Notes under the pieces: model-generated
What the model was told of the DNA's origin: nothing
Database searches by the model: none
The model's input: only the letters and a program-made list of their open reading frames with translations
Program-made: the position numbers and the translations under genes
Shown: positions 35,739 through 45,122 of the stretch, in pieces
Layout: each line of letters opens with the position of its first letter
How positions within the stretch are numbered: position 1 is the stretch's first letter
NCBI RefSeq assembly: GCF_004382795.1
Contig: NZ_SMSG01000001.1
Location: 186,001 to 250,000, forward strand
Direction: 5' to 3'
Origin: Cumulibacter soli
Lineage (GTDB): Bacteria > Actinomycetota > Actinomycetes > Mycobacteriales > Antricoccaceae
Length of the DNA stretch: 64,000 nucleotides

Positions 35739-37325
35739 GTGACATCAACCGCTGCTAGTGCGCCGTCGACCGGGCTCGACTGGGTCCACCAACTCGACCG
35801 GCACGCCTTCGCGAAACCCGACGCGACCGCGATCCGGTACCAGGGCGAGAGCCTTACCTGGCGAGAGTTATCGGACCGCTCCCGCCGACTGGCCGCGGCA
35901 TTGCACGGAATCGGCGTACGACGCGGCGACCGAGTCATCATGATGCTCACCAATCGCCCCGAGTTCGCTGAGTCACTACTGGCGATCAATACGCTCGGCG
36001 CGATTGCCGTCCCGATCAACTTTCGGCTTGCCGCGCCGGAGGTCCGCTATCTGGTCCAGGATTCGGGTTCTCACGTCGTCATCGCGGAACAGTCGACGGC
36101 GGGATTGATCGCCGAAGTACAAGCCGCATCAGATACGACCCTCACCGTCATAGTCGCCGGCGCAGCTCCCGGTCCAGCCGCGATCGCTTACGAGGAGGCA
36201 ATCGCGGCTCATGCGCCGAGCACAGAAACCGGCCCCGATCGGCCAGACAACCTGGCAATGATCATGTACACCTCCGGTACCACCGGCCGCCCGAAGGGCG
36301 CGATGATGACATACCAGAATTTCATCGCCCAATCACTCACCTGGGCAATCGCCGACGACGAGCGGATCGGCGATGAGATCGAGCTGCTCACCCCTCCCCT
36401 GTTCCACATCGCGGGTATCGCCTCGCTACTGCCCGGCTTCATCAACGGGTCAATGACCGCGATCCTGCCCAGCGGCAACTTTGATGCTGCCGAGCTACTG
36501 GATCTGCTGGAGCGCGAACGAGTCACGAAAGTGTTCCTGGTGCCCACGCTGTGGCAGGCGGTGTGCGCGCAACCTGGCATCGCCGAACGCGACCTACAGT
36601 TGCGCACGGTGCGGTGGGGCGCCTCACCCGCGACACCGGCGACGCTGCGCGCGATGGCTGAAACATTCCCAGACGCGAAGATCGTCAGCACGTTCGGACA
36701 AACCGAGATGTCGCCGGTCGTCACCATGTTGTCCGGGCGCGACGCGCTGCGGAAGTTGGGCTCGGTGGGCAAACCGGTTCCCCTGGTATCGCTACGGATC
36801 GTCGACGAGGCGATGAACGACGTACCACGCGGCGAGGTCGGCGAGGCCGTCTACCGCGGACCTGGCACGATGATCGGCTACTGGAACAACGAGGAGGCCA
36901 CGGACAAAGCGTTCGCCGGCGACTGGTTTCATTCCGGCGACCTCGTGCGTCAAGACGACGAAGGATTCGTCTATGTCGTCGACCGCGTCAAGGACATGAT
37001 TATCTCCGGTGGGGAGAACATCTATTCCTCGGAGGTCGAGAACGCGATTGCCGATCATCGGCAGGTATACGAAGTCGCCGTGGTCGGCATGCCGCACGAA
37101 AAATGGGTGGAGACGCCTGTCGCGTTCGTCGTCCCGCAGGACGCCGATAATCCGCCGTCCGCCGAGGAGATCATCGCTTTCTGCGCCGAACGCATCGCGT
37201 CGTACAAGAAGCCCAGCGCCGTATATTTCGTCGACGCACTACCGCGTAACGCCTCCGGCAAGGTGCTGAAGAGTCCGCTACGCGAGCGGGCCGCGGCCAC
37301 CAGCACTACCCACGACACGCGCTAA
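35739..37325 (+). CDS. Acyl-CoA synthetase, FadD-like (copy 1)
   Basis: GTG start, 528 residues. Adenylate-forming enzyme motifs are complete: MYTSGTTGRPKGA (ATP phosphate loop) near residue 180, STFGQTEM, WFHSGD, YVVDRVKDMIISGGENIYSSEVE, and the catalytic Lys in PRNASGKVLK near 508. It activates a carboxylic acid to its CoA thioester through an acyl-AMP; the chain length is not determined by sequence. It is closely similar throughout to the synthetase at 40807, so the two are recent paralogues flanking the rplJL operon. Confidence 0.93.
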   Translation: MTSTAASAPSTGLDWVHQLDRHAFAKPDATAIRYQGESLTWRELSDRSRRLAAALHGIGVRRGDRVIMMLTNRPEFAESLLAINTLGAIAVPINFRLAAPEVRYLVQDSGSHVVIAEQSTAGLIAEVQAASDTTLTVIVAGAAPGPAAIAYEEAIAAHAPSTETGPDRPDNLAMIMYTSGTTGRPKGAMMTYQNFIAQSLTWAIADDERIGDEIELLTPPLFHIAGIASLLPGFINGSMTAILPSGNFDAAELLDLLERERVTKVFLVPTLWQAVCAQPGIAERDLQLRTVRWGASPATPATLRAMAETFPDAKIVSTFGQTEMSPVVTMLSGRDALRKLGSVGKPVPLVSLRIVDEAMNDVPRGEVGEAVYRGPGTMIGYWNNEEATDKAFAGDWFHSGDLVRQDDEGFVYVVDRVKDMIISGGENIYSSEVENAIADHRQVYEVAVVGMPHEKWVETPVAFVVPQDADNPPSAEEIIAFCAERIASYKKPSAVYFVDALPRNASGKVLKSPLRERAAATSTTHDTR

Positions 37326-37359
37326 GCGAATCTTAAGTAGCGCTACTGGGTCGCTGGGC

Positions 37360-37392
37360 GCCGGACTCGGGCATCGAGCGCCCGAGTCCGGC
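37360..37392. terminator. Strong hairpin between acyl-CoA synthetase and helicase genes
   Basis: Perfect 13-bp stem GCCGGACTCGGGC / GCCCGAGTCCGGC with a 7-base loop, located between convergent genes. Confidence 0.85.
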
Positions 37393-37442
37393 ATCCCCTG
37401 CACGATCGCGACCCGTCACTTACCGGAGTCAGTGCGCGAAGT

Positions 37443-38972
37443 TTATGAGGCGGCCGGCGACTGCTGGGGTCGGCGGCTGCGGCGGCGGGACGACGAACGC
37501 GACGAGTCGCGAGCACCATTGCGATCGGCCGACGCACCGTGATCACGGGCATTGCCTGACGCTCGTCCGCCGGAGCGGGCATTGGACGAGCGGCCACCAT
37601 CGGTGTGCGGGCGACCAGCCGACGACTGTCCGCGCGCACCCGAGCCCTGCCCCCGAGAGCCACTAGTCGAACCACGGCCTCCGCCCGAGCGGCCTCCGCT
37701 CGAGCGGCCACCGCCCGAGCGACGCCGACCGGATCCGCCACCTCGCGGCGATGCCGGACGCTGCGGCTGATTCGGCGCGACGATTTCCTGGGCATCCTGA
37801 ACGTCGAGGTAAGTACGCTCCCCCGGCGCCAAGATCTGAAGCGCCTGGTTTCCGGGTGCGCCGTCCGCGATTTTCGCGGAGATCCGCGCAGCACGCATGA
37901 GCGAATGCACTTCGCGCAGCTGCGATTCCGCCGCGAGGGTGACGACCGTGCCGCTGTTACCGGCTCGGGCGGTACGACCTGAACGGTGCAGATACGCCTT
38001 GTGTTCGGTCGGCGGATCGGCGTGTACGACGAGTTCGACGTCGTCGACATGTATGCCACGAGCAGCGATATCGGTCGCGACCAGGGTGCGCACCGTCCCG
38101 GAATGGAACGCATCCATATTGCGGGTGCGCGCGTTCTGGCTGAGGTTGCCGTGCAGTTCGACGGCGGGGACGCCGCGGCCAACAAGCTGCTTTGCCAGCT
38201 TCTTCGCCCCGTGCTTGGTACGGGTGAACACGATGGTGCGCCCCGGTGCGGCGGCCAGGTCGGCAACGACGGAGACGCGATCGTCGTGCTGAACCCGAAG
38301 CACGTGGTGGGTCATCTCGGCCACCGGCGACTGCGCCGAATCGGCCTCATGCACGACCGGTTTGTGCAGGTACTTCTGCGCGATGACACCGATTCCATCG
38401 TCCAGAGTCGCCGAGAACAGCATCCGCTGTCCGCCACGTGGCGTGGCATCGAGGATCCGACGCACCATCGGCAGGAAGCCCATATCGGACATGTGGTCGG
38501 CTTCATCGATCACGGTGATATCGATGGCGCGCAGGTCGATGGCGCGCTGGCCCATCAGGTCCAAAAGGCGTCCCGGACAGGCGACGACGATGTCGACGCC
38601 GGCCGCGAGCGCCCGCACCTGAGGGTTCTGATTCACCCCGCCAAAGATGACCTGGCTGGTGAGGCCCGCCGCTTCCTGGAGCGGTACGAGCGACTCCACG
38701 ATCTGGGTGGCGAGTTCGCGTGTCGGCGCGAGTACCAGGCCGCGAGGCTGCTTTGGAGCCGCGCGGCCACCTTCGGCGAGGCGAGCAACGAGTGGCGTGA
38801 GGAACGCGAAGGTTTTACCGGAGCCGGTACGGCCGCGGCCGAGTACGTCTCGTCCGGAAAGCGAGTCCGGCAGCGTCGCCGCCTGGATGGGAGTAGGGGT
38901 GTCAATTCCGCGAGATGCGAGGGCATCGACGAGGTGTGTGGGCACGCCGAGGCGCGCGAAGTCGTTCGACAA
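37443..38972 (-). CDS. DEAD-box RNA helicase with RGG-like tail
   Basis: The 509-residue helicase has the Q motif FARLGVPTHLVDALASRGIDTPTPIQ, motif I GRTGSGKT, motif II VIDEADHMSDMGF, SAT in MLFSATLDD, and motif VI HRSGRTARAG. After residue 380 the tail is rich in Gly, Arg and Ser (GRRRSGGGRSSGGRSGGGRG), typical of RNA-chaperone tails in RhlE/CsdA-like proteins. It unwinds or remodels RNA, probably in ribosome assembly or cold adaptation. It lies alone between the synthetase and rplL; the 300 bases upstream contain nothing recognisable until the rplL terminator. Confidence 0.95.
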   Translation of the reverse strand: MSNDFARLGVPTHLVDALASRGIDTPTPIQAATLPDSLSGRDVLGRGRTGSGKTFAFLTPLVARLAEGGRAAPKQPRGLVLAPTRELATQIVESLVPLQEAAGLTSQVIFGGVNQNPQVRALAAGVDIVVACPGRLLDLMGQRAIDLRAIDITVIDEADHMSDMGFLPMVRRILDATPRGGQRMLFSATLDDGIGVIAQKYLHKPVVHEADSAQSPVAEMTHHVLRVQHDDRVSVVADLAAAPGRTIVFTRTKHGAKKLAKQLVGRGVPAVELHGNLSQNARTRNMDAFHSGTVRTLVATDIAARGIHVDDVELVVHADPPTEHKAYLHRSGRTARAGNSGTVVTLAAESQLREVHSLMRAARISAKIADGAPGNQALQILAPGERTYLDVQDAQEIVAPNQPQRPASPRGGGSGRRRSGGGRSSGGRSGGGRGSTSGSRGQGSGARGQSSAGRPHTDGGRSSNARSGGRASGNARDHGASADRNGARDSSRSSSRRRSRRPQQSPAAS

Positions 38973-39279
38973 CGAGTGATACCAATCGGTTTGGCGTCTG
39001 GTTAACGCGGCGTCTTGCGCGGCGCGCTCATCGAATCTCCGCCCGAGTGGCGGTGCGGCGCGGCCAGCGGACGGAGAGGTTCACGTCCGATCACCAGGCG
39101 ATCCACCGCAAGACGGGGTGGATCGATGCCACCAGTCTATCGGCGTACCTGCTCGCGCGGCGTACGACGGGATCGATCTCACTAGCGGTGAGTCCACCAT
39201 CACGCTCTCGGCACCCGAATCGCGACCCGCGGCACCGCGCGTAGCGATGATCGCGGCGCCGAGGCACACCACAGACGCG

Positions 39280-39313
39280 AAGGAGCCCACCCGCAAACGC
39301 GAGTGGGCTCCTT
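39280..39313 (-). terminator. rplJL operon terminator
   Basis: Perfect 11-bp stem AAGGAGCCCAC / GTGGGCTCCTT with a 12-base loop, beginning 14 bases downstream of the rplL stop. Confidence 0.85.
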
Positions 39314-39327
39314 GGTGAAGCGAGGTG

Positions 39328-39723
39328 CTACTTGACCGTGACGGTAGCGCCGGCGCCCTCGAGGGCTTCCTTCGCCTTGTCCGCGGTCTCCTTGTTGGCC
39401 TTCTCCAGGACAGGCTTCGGAGCGCCGTCCACGAGGTCCTTGGCTTCCTTCAGGCCGAGCGAGGTCAGCGTGCGGACCTCCTTGATGACCTGGATCTTCT
39501 TGTCGCCAGCGCTCTCGAGGATGACGTCGAACTCGTCCTTCTCCTCGACAGCCGCACCGGCGTCGCCACCGGCACCGCCGGCAGCAACAGCACCGGCAAC
39601 CGCGACCGGAGCCGCAGCGGTGACATCGAACTTCTCTTCGAACGCCTTCACGAACTCCGAGAGCTCGAGCAGGGTCATTTCTTCGAACTGCGCGAGCAGC
39701 TCGTCAGACGACAACTTCGCCAT
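39328..39723 (-). CDS. rplL: 50S ribosomal protein L7/L12
   Basis: The 131-residue stalk protein has an N-terminal dimerisation helix pair ([29 protein letters not shown]), an Ala/Gly-rich hinge at about 42-58, and the C-terminal factor-binding domain [21 protein letters not shown] to GATVTVK. It recruits translation GTPases. It is 76 bases downstream of rplJ in the usual rplJL operon. Confidence 0.98.
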   Translation of the reverse strand: MAKLSSDELLAQFEEMTLLELSEFVKAFEEKFDVTAAAPVAVAGAVAAGGAGGDAGAAVEEKDEFDVILESAGDKKIQVIKEVRTLTSLGLKEAKDLVDGAPKPVLEKANKETADKAKEALEGAGATVTVK

Positions 39724-39799
39724 GATGGCTTCCTTTCTTGTCCGCCGTATGGCGGGAGTTTCTTGGTACGCCGCGCATGCGCCCGGCGTGGTGCGTCAA

Positions 39800-40366
39800 C
39801 TAGCTCTCGGCAGTCTCGGCAGAATCGGACGCATCGGCAGCCGCAGCGGCCTCCGCAGGCTTCTTTTCCTTGAGGGCTTCGGCCAGCCGGGCGAACTGCG
39901 CGGGCAGTGCCTGGAACGTGGACGCGGCCTTCGTCATGTTGCCCTTCATGGCGCCTGCCAGCTTGGCCAGCAGCACCTCGCGAGGCTCCAGATCGGCGAT
40001 CTTGTTGACATCGTCGACCGAGATGATGTTGCCTTCGAGGACACCGCCCTTGACGACGAGCAGCGGGTTTTCCTTGGCGAACTCCTTGAGCCCCTTGGCC
40101 GCTGCCGCAGCATCACCACGGATGAACGCAATAGCGGTCGGTCCGACGAGCAGCGCATCGTCGATCTCCAGTCCGGCTTCCTTCGCCGCGCGCTTGGTCA
40201 GGGTGTTCTTCACAACGGCGTACGTCGTGTCGGCGCCCAAGGCCCGGCGGAGCTCGGTCAGCTGCGAAACGGACAGTCCGCGGTACTCGGTGAGCACTGC
40301 GGCGGTCGACTCATTGAACTGTTCGGTGATTTCCTGAACGGCAGAAATCTTTGCTGAGGTTGGCAT
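39800..40366 (-). CDS. rplJ: 50S ribosomal protein L10
   Basis: ATG 40366 with a GGAGGG ribosome binding site gives 188 residues starting [18 protein letters not shown]; the longer frame upstream would run through the leader RNA. The L10 core is [32 protein letters not shown], and the C-terminal stalk helix. An Ala-rich tail ([18 protein letters not shown]) extends the protein. L10 anchors L7/L12 dimers and, in many bacteria, represses its own mRNA by binding the leader. Confidence 0.97.
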   Translation of the reverse strand: MPTSAKISAVQEITEQFNESTAAVLTEYRGLSVSQLTELRRALGADTTYAVVKNTLTKRAAKEAGLEIDDALLVGPTAIAFIRGDAAAAAKGLKEFAKENPLLVVKGGVLEGNIISVDDVNKIADLEPREVLLAKLAGAMKGNMTKAASTFQALPAQFARLAEALKEKKPAEAAAAADASDSAETAES

Positions 40367-40548
40367 GTCCCTCCTCTCCTGTGCATCGGGCTGATCCACC
40401 CGGAAACAAGAGAACCCCGGCGCAGAGCGCACGGGGTCAGGCAGCCTAAACTGCTGGTGATCCGTTCGTTCCTGCGCGGGCCGCCCTTGTCAGGGACTTT
40501 CATTCATCTACCCAAGGGCAAATGATGACCAGCGGTCTTCGGTAGAAC
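40367..40548 (-). ncRNA. Probable L10 leader (rplJ 5' untranslated region)
   Basis: About 180 bases separate the promoter candidate from rplJ. On the minus strand they hold a GAAGACCGCTGGTC element near 40530-40541, resembling the conserved part of ribosomal L10 leaders, and a strong stem (ACCCCG with GCGC inside, 40414-40437) about 48 bases before the start codon. L10-L7/L12 binding here would control the operon; a covariance search with the L10_leader model would confirm it. Confidence 0.55.
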
Positions 40549-40555
40549 CGAGACA

Positions 40556-40584
40556 ACTGTACGCACTCCCGCCGCCGTAGGCAA
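40556..40584 (-). promoter_or_regulatory. Candidate rplJL promoter
   Basis: Minus-strand TTGCCT (40584-40579) and TACAGT (40561-40556) with a 17-base spacer; initiation would fall just before the L10 leader element. Confidence 0.55.
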
Positions 40585-40768
40585 TCGAGATTCCAGTGAC
40601 GTGCCTCTCCAGGCAGCCCGTGGAGTGCACCACGGCGGCCTGCCAGCACAATCTGAACGGGTGTTCATTAAGGCAAGTAGCGAGGCGTATGCTTCAGGTC
40701 ACCGTAGTCGCTGAATCTCAGCGTCTAGCAGGCTCCCTTATCCTCCGCGGTACGGCGGGGACGGGATA

Positions 40769-40782
40769 ACTGACCGATCAGT
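40769..40782. promoter_or_regulatory. TetR-type operator-like palindrome
   Basis: ACTGA-CCGA-TCAGT, a form common for TetR-family fatty-acid regulators, lies 7 bases upstream of the AGGAGG site of the second acyl-CoA synthetase. No such palindrome precedes the first synthetase, and no tetR gene lies in the window. Confidence 0.5.
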
Positions 40783-40806
40783 CGTTTTCAGGAGGACCGC
40801 GTCCAG

Positions 40807-42372
40807 ATGACCGCACAGACTTCACCGAACACCGGCATGGACTGGGTGCACCAGCTCGATCGCCACGCTTTCATGAAGCCGGACGACATGGCGTTGCGAT
40901 ACAAGGGCGAAACGATCACCTGGGGACAGTTGGCTAATCGCACGCGTCGTCTGGCCTCTGCCCTCGCCGACTTGGGCGTCTCGCGCGGGGACCGCGTGAT
41001 CGTGATGATCACCAACCGTCCCGAATTCGCCGAGGCAATAATCGCCATCAACACGCTTGGCGCCGTTGCGGTCCCGATCAACTTCCGGCTCGTGGCACGG
41101 GAGGTGCAGTTCCTGGCCGAGAACTCCGGTTCGCGCGCGGTCGTGGTGGAACAGCAGTTGGCCTCCTTGATCGCCGAGGTTCGGGAGAAGTCCGAGACCC
41201 CGCTGGCGGCACTGGTCGTGGGCGATGATCCGACGCAGGCAGGTCCCGGCGCGCAGCGCTACGAGGAGGCGATCGCCGCCCACGAGCCCAGCGATGCCGA
41301 CGGACCGCAGAACGAGTCCGAACTCGCATTGATCTCCTATACCTCTGGGACGACCGGCCTGCCCAAGGGCGCGATGTTGACCTACCAAAACCTCATCGCG
41401 CAGACGTTGACCACCACGCTGATCGCCGACGAAATGCTTGAGGACGACATCAAGTTGGTCACTCCCCCGCTGTTCCACATCGCCGGCGTGGCGAACCTGC
41501 TGCCCAGCGTGATCGTCGGATCGAAGTCGGTCATCTTGCCGACGGGCAACTTCGATGTCGGCACGCTGCTGGACATCCTGGAGGAGGAGAAGATCACCAG
41601 CGTCTGGCTGGTACCCACGCAATGGCAGGCCGTGTGCGCGTATCCCGGCGTAAAGGATCGCGACCTGCGCCTGACCACCATCTCGTGGGGAGCGTCGCCG
41701 GCGACTCCGGCGGTCCTGCGCGCGATGGCCGAGACGTTCCCTGATGCGAAGAATGTCTGCAGCTTCGGCCAGACGGAGATGTCTCCGGTGACCACGATGC
41801 TGCCCGGTCGCGACGCGGTCCGGAAGTTGGGCTCGGTCGGCAAGGCCGTACCGCTGGTCTCGCTGCGCATCGTGGACCCCGCAATGAACGACGTACCACG
41901 CGGTGAGGTTGGCGAGGCGGTCTACCGCGGACCCGGCACAATGATCGGCTACTGGAACAACGAGGAAGCCACCGCCAGTGCCTTCGAAGGCGGCTGGTTC
42001 CACTCCGGCGACCTGGTCCGGGAGGACGAGGACGGTTTCATCTACGTCGTCGACCGCGTCAAGGACATGATCATCTCCGGTGGAGAGAACATCTACTCCT
42101 CCGAGGTTGAAAACGCGATCGCCGAACACCCGAAGGTCTACGAAGTTGCCGTAGTCGGCGCACCGCACGAGAAGTGGGTCGAGACTCCTGTCGCGTTCGT
42201 CGTGCCTAAGGACGAGAACGACGCGCCGTCACCGGAAGAAATCGTAGCGTTCTGCATCGACCGCATCGCGTCGTACAAGAAGCCCACCAAGGTCATCGTC
42301 ACCGGCGCGCTGCCGCGCAACGCCTCCGGCAAGGTGCTGAAGGCTCCGCTACGCGAGCAAGCGAAGTCCTAG
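40807..42372 (+). CDS. Acyl-CoA synthetase, FadD-like (copy 2)
   Basis: ATG preceded by CAGGAGGA; 521 residues. Its motifs match copy 1: SYTSGTTGLPKGA, CSFGQTEM, WFHSGD, VVDRVKDMIISGGENIYSSEVE, and the Lys in PRNASGKVLK. Long identical blocks with copy 1 (for instance MNDVPRGEVGEAVYRGPGTM and GYWNNEEAT) show a duplication. It activates a fatty or other organic acid to acyl-CoA. Control by a TetR-family protein is suggested by the palindrome before its ribosome binding site. A very strong hairpin follows. Confidence 0.94.
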   Translation: MTAQTSPNTGMDWVHQLDRHAFMKPDDMALRYKGETITWGQLANRTRRLASALADLGVSRGDRVIVMITNRPEFAEAIIAINTLGAVAVPINFRLVAREVQFLAENSGSRAVVVEQQLASLIAEVREKSETPLAALVVGDDPTQAGPGAQRYEEAIAAHEPSDADGPQNESELALISYTSGTTGLPKGAMLTYQNLIAQTLTTTLIADEMLEDDIKLVTPPLFHIAGVANLLPSVIVGSKSVILPTGNFDVGTLLDILEEEKITSVWLVPTQWQAVCAYPGVKDRDLRLTTISWGASPATPAVLRAMAETFPDAKNVCSFGQTEMSPVTTMLPGRDAVRKLGSVGKAVPLVSLRIVDPAMNDVPRGEVGEAVYRGPGTMIGYWNNEEATASAFEGGWFHSGDLVREDEDGFIYVVDRVKDMIISGGENIYSSEVENAIAEHPKVYEVAVVGAPHEKWVETPVAFVVPKDENDAPSPEEIVAFCIDRIASYKKPTKVIVTGALPRNASGKVLKAPLREQAKS

Positions 42373-42385
42373 GTATATCCAGGTA

Positions 42386-42426
42386 CTGAGACCTGTGGGC
42401 GGCCAGTCGGCCGCCACAGGTCTCAG
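42386..42426. terminator. Strong hairpin between acyl-CoA synthetase and transporter genes
   Basis: An 18-bp stem with one bulged G (CTGAGACCTGTGGGCGGCC against GGCCGCCACAGGTCTCAG) around a 4-base loop. The stop codon of the small transporter subunit on the minus strand lies inside its outer arm, so the hairpin serves both convergent units. Confidence 0.9.
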
Positions 42427-42542
42427 TCGTTTCCGTCCAGTTCGTGGTTGCCGCTTCGCATCAGGTGAATGACGGCGAGCAAGAAGCCGCCCCACACCAG
42501 CACAATGCTCACCAGCAGCATCACTACTGCGCTCGCACTCAT
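42423..42542 (-). CDS. metS: Small subunit of NSS transporter (MetS-like)
   Basis: A 39-residue peptide starting MSASAVVMLLVSIVLVWGG, with one transmembrane helix (residues 5-27) and a short polar tail RSGNHELDGND. The ATG overlaps the transporter stop (ATGA). This is the arrangement of MetP/MetS, in which the tiny subunit is needed for methionine/alanine transport in Corynebacterium. It is too short for most automatic annotation. Substrate assignment is inference from that precedent. Confidence 0.85.
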   Translation of the reverse strand: MSASAVVMLLVSIVLVWGGFLLAVIHLMRSGNHELDGND

Positions 42543-44179
42543 TGCTGCGTCTCCTGCCTCGCCCCCACGGGCGACTCAACCGGCTCATCCAGCTCCGGTG
42601 GTGGCGGTTCGAGACTGGTCTTCGGGCTCCACGGCAGCATTGCCAGAACCGCCGCGACCGCCACGATGCCGACGACCATCCCCCAGCCGAAGATGCCGAT
42701 GAGCCATCCGGGATATCCCTCATACCCCTCATCCACCGTCGTGACGAAGTCAATAACGAGCATCACGAGCAGTACCACCGGGGTAATGAACCCGATCAGC
42801 GCCTTCCACCACAGGCCCAGCCGGATCGAGCCGTAGCGGTTCAGGTGCGACTGCAACATCGGGGTCGCTCGGATCAGCCACACCACCGCGATAATGCTCG
42901 CGATCGCGACCAACAGAACACCGAAACGATTAACGAAGTAGTCCAGCGTATCGAGGATCGGCAATCCGGTCGTCGTACCGAACAGCACTGTACTGATGAC
43001 CGCAATCGGAACCACGATCAGACCAGTGGCCTTTATCCGACTCATACCAAGTTTGTCGCGCAGCGCGGAGATCACGACCTCCACGATGCTGACCAGTGAC
43101 GTAAGACCTGCGAGCACCAGCGAGCCGAAGAAAAGTACGCCGATCAGCCCACCGGCCGGCGCTTGGGAAATAATCGCGGGGAAGCCGATAAATGCCAGCC
43201 CGATACCGTCGCTGGCGACCTGATCGACGCCGTTACCGGCCGCTTGCGCCATGAACCCAAGCGCGGAGAAGACGCCGATCCCCGCTAATACCTCGAACGA
43301 ACTGTTCGCCATGCCGGCAACGGCGCCCGAGCCAGTCATATCCGTGTGTCGCCCGACGTACGACGCGTACGTGATCATGATGCCGAAGCCGATCGAGAGC
43401 GAGAAGAAGATCTGGCTATATGCGGCGAGCCAGACGTCCACGTCACCCAAGGCCGACCAGTTCGGTTGGAACAGGGCGTTCAGGCCGTCAAAGGCGCCCG
43501 GCAGCGTGAGTGCCTGAACGACGAGTACGACGAACATCACCAAGAGCAGCGGAATGAACACGACCGACGTTGCACCAATGCCCCGCTGTACGCCGAAGGC
43601 CAGGATGACGAGCACGACGAGCCACACGATGATCAGCGGCACGGTCAGCCCGCCGACAAAATCGAACCCGAACTCTGGAGTCGCCGTCGCGTTCAGGAAA
43701 TCACCGAAGAAGTAACTCTCCGGGTCGGCGCCCCACGACTTACCCGGAGAGTAGATCGTGTACTGCGCCGCCCACGCAATGATGGCCGCGTAGTAGATCG
43801 CGATGATGATGCACACCATCACCTGCCACCAGCCGATGAACTCCGACTTGCGGCTGAGGCGCCGGAAGGAAAGGGGGCCGGAACCACGGAACCGGTGACC
43901 GATCGCGTAGTCGAAGAAGAGGAAAGGCAAGCCCGCCGTCAACAGGGCAACAAGGTAGGGCAGGATGAACGCCCCGCCGCCGTTCTCGTACGCCACGTAG
44001 GGAAAGCGCCAGATATTCCCCAAGCCGACGGCAGAACCAACCGCCGCCATGATGAACACTCGCCGGGAACTAAATCGGCCACGCTGACGATCGGTCTCGT
44101 CGGCGTACGCCGATTCACCCGGCGCAGTTTCGGTTGACAACTCCACCACCCCGCAGTGACCTGTAACTGCATCGACCAT
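42539..44179 (-). CDS. Sodium-dependent NSS-family transporter (MetP-like)
   Basis: The 546-residue protein belongs to the neurotransmitter:sodium symporter family: RRVFIMAAVGSAVGLGNIWRFPYVAYENGGGAFILPY forms TM1 with its unwound sodium site, and FSLSIGFGIMITYASYVG is the TM6 region. About 12 helices are visible. The C-terminal cytoplasmic tail is Pro/Glu rich. It probably imports an amino acid, and the overlapping small subunit gene points to the MetP type. It stands on the minus strand between two translation operons. Confidence 0.93.
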   Translation of the reverse strand: MVDAVTGHCGVVELSTETAPGESAYADETDRQRGRFSSRRVFIMAAVGSAVGLGNIWRFPYVAYENGGGAFILPYLVALLTAGLPFLFFDYAIGHRFRGSGPLSFRRLSRKSEFIGWWQVMVCIIIAIYYAAIIAWAAQYTIYSPGKSWGADPESYFFGDFLNATATPEFGFDFVGGLTVPLIIVWLVVLVILAFGVQRGIGATSVVFIPLLLVMFVVLVVQALTLPGAFDGLNALFQPNWSALGDVDVWLAAYSQIFFSLSIGFGIMITYASYVGRHTDMTGSGAVAGMANSSFEVLAGIGVFSALGFMAQAAGNGVDQVASDGIGLAFIGFPAIISQAPAGGLIGVLFFGSLVLAGLTSLVSIVEVVISALRDKLGMSRIKATGLIVVPIAVISTVLFGTTTGLPILDTLDYFVNRFGVLLVAIASIIAVVWLIRATPMLQSHLNRYGSIRLGLWWKALIGFITPVVLLVMLVIDFVTTVDEGYEGYPGWLIGIFGWGMVVGIVAVAAVLAMLPWSPKTSLEPPPPELDEPVESPVGARQETQQ

Positions 44180-44243
44180 GTGTCGACCGTCACCAGAGCG
44201 TACCTACCGTCACACCAGTTACGCAGCATCTGCGTGCACGAAA

Positions 44244-44286
44244 ACAGCGAAGTCTGCTCCGGCGATGAGGGAGCAGACCTCGCTGT
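44244..44286 (-). terminator. rplKA operon terminator
   Basis: A 17-bp stem with one mismatch (arms 44244-44260 and 44270-44286, ACAGCGAAGTCTGCTCC against GGAGCAGACCTCGCTGT), 27 bases beyond the rplA stop. Confidence 0.85.
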
Positions 44287-44312
44287 AGGAACCTTGTTGC
44301 AGGCCCTAAGTG

Positions 44313-45026
44313 CTACGCGACCGAGTCCTCGGTCAGGTTGCGCGTGCGGTTCGGGTCAACCAGGATGCCGGGGCCCATCGTCGCGGAGAACGCGATCTTC
44401 TTGATGAACTTGCCCTTGGCCGCGGACGGCTTCGCACGGAGGACCTCATCGAGGACCGCGGCGTAGTTCTCAACCAACTGGTTGGGCGCGAACGATGCCT
44501 TGCCGACGATCAGGTGCAGGTTGGCCTGCTTGTCGATGCGGAAGCTGACCTTACCGCCCTTGATGTCAGCGACAGCCTTGGCGACGTCCGGGGTCACCGT
44601 GCCGGTCTTCGGATTCGGCATCAGACCACGCGGGCCCAGCACGCGAGCCACGCGGCCGACCTTGGCCATCTGATCCGGCGACGCGATGGCCGCGTCAAAG
44701 TCCAGGAAACCGTCGTTGATCTTCTCGATCAGATCGTCCGATCCGACGACGTCCGCACCAGCGGCCTCGGCCTCGGCGGCCTTCTCGCCGACGGCGAACA
44801 CGATCACGCGGGCGGTCTTGCCGGTGCCATGCGGCAGGTTGACCGTCCCGCGAACCATCTGGTCGGCCTTGCGTGGGTCAACACCCAGCACCATGGCGAC
44901 CTCGACGGTTGCGTCGTACTTCGTCGTCGCGGTCTCCTTGACCAGACCCGCTGCCTCAAGCGGGCTGTACAACTTCGACCGATCGATTTTTTCCGCGGCG
45001 GCGCGGTATGCCTTGCTGCGCTTCAT
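44313..45026 (-). CDS. rplA: 50S ribosomal protein L1
   Basis: The 237-residue protein has the L1 fold: [16 protein letters not shown] at the start, [55 protein letters not shown], and [22 protein letters not shown]. It forms the L1 stalk that guides tRNA release and can repress its own operon. It is 96 bases after rplK. Confidence 0.98.
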   Translation of the reverse strand: MKRSKAYRAAAEKIDRSKLYSPLEAAGLVKETATTKYDATVEVAMVLGVDPRKADQMVRGTVNLPHGTGKTARVIVFAVGEKAAEAEAAGADVVGSDDLIEKINDGFLDFDAAIASPDQMAKVGRVARVLGPRGLMPNPKTGTVTPDVAKAVADIKGGKVSFRIDKQANLHLIVGKASFAPNQLVENYAAVLDEVLRAKPSAAKGKFIKKIAFSATMGPGILVDPNRTRNLTEDSVA

Positions 45027-45122
45027 AATTGCTCCAAGTTGCTTCGGGGTGTCCGGCGGGACCGAACACCACTTGTAGATGTGGTCGGCGAGCCAGCGCG
45101 TGGCTCTCCCACATGGGCACGA

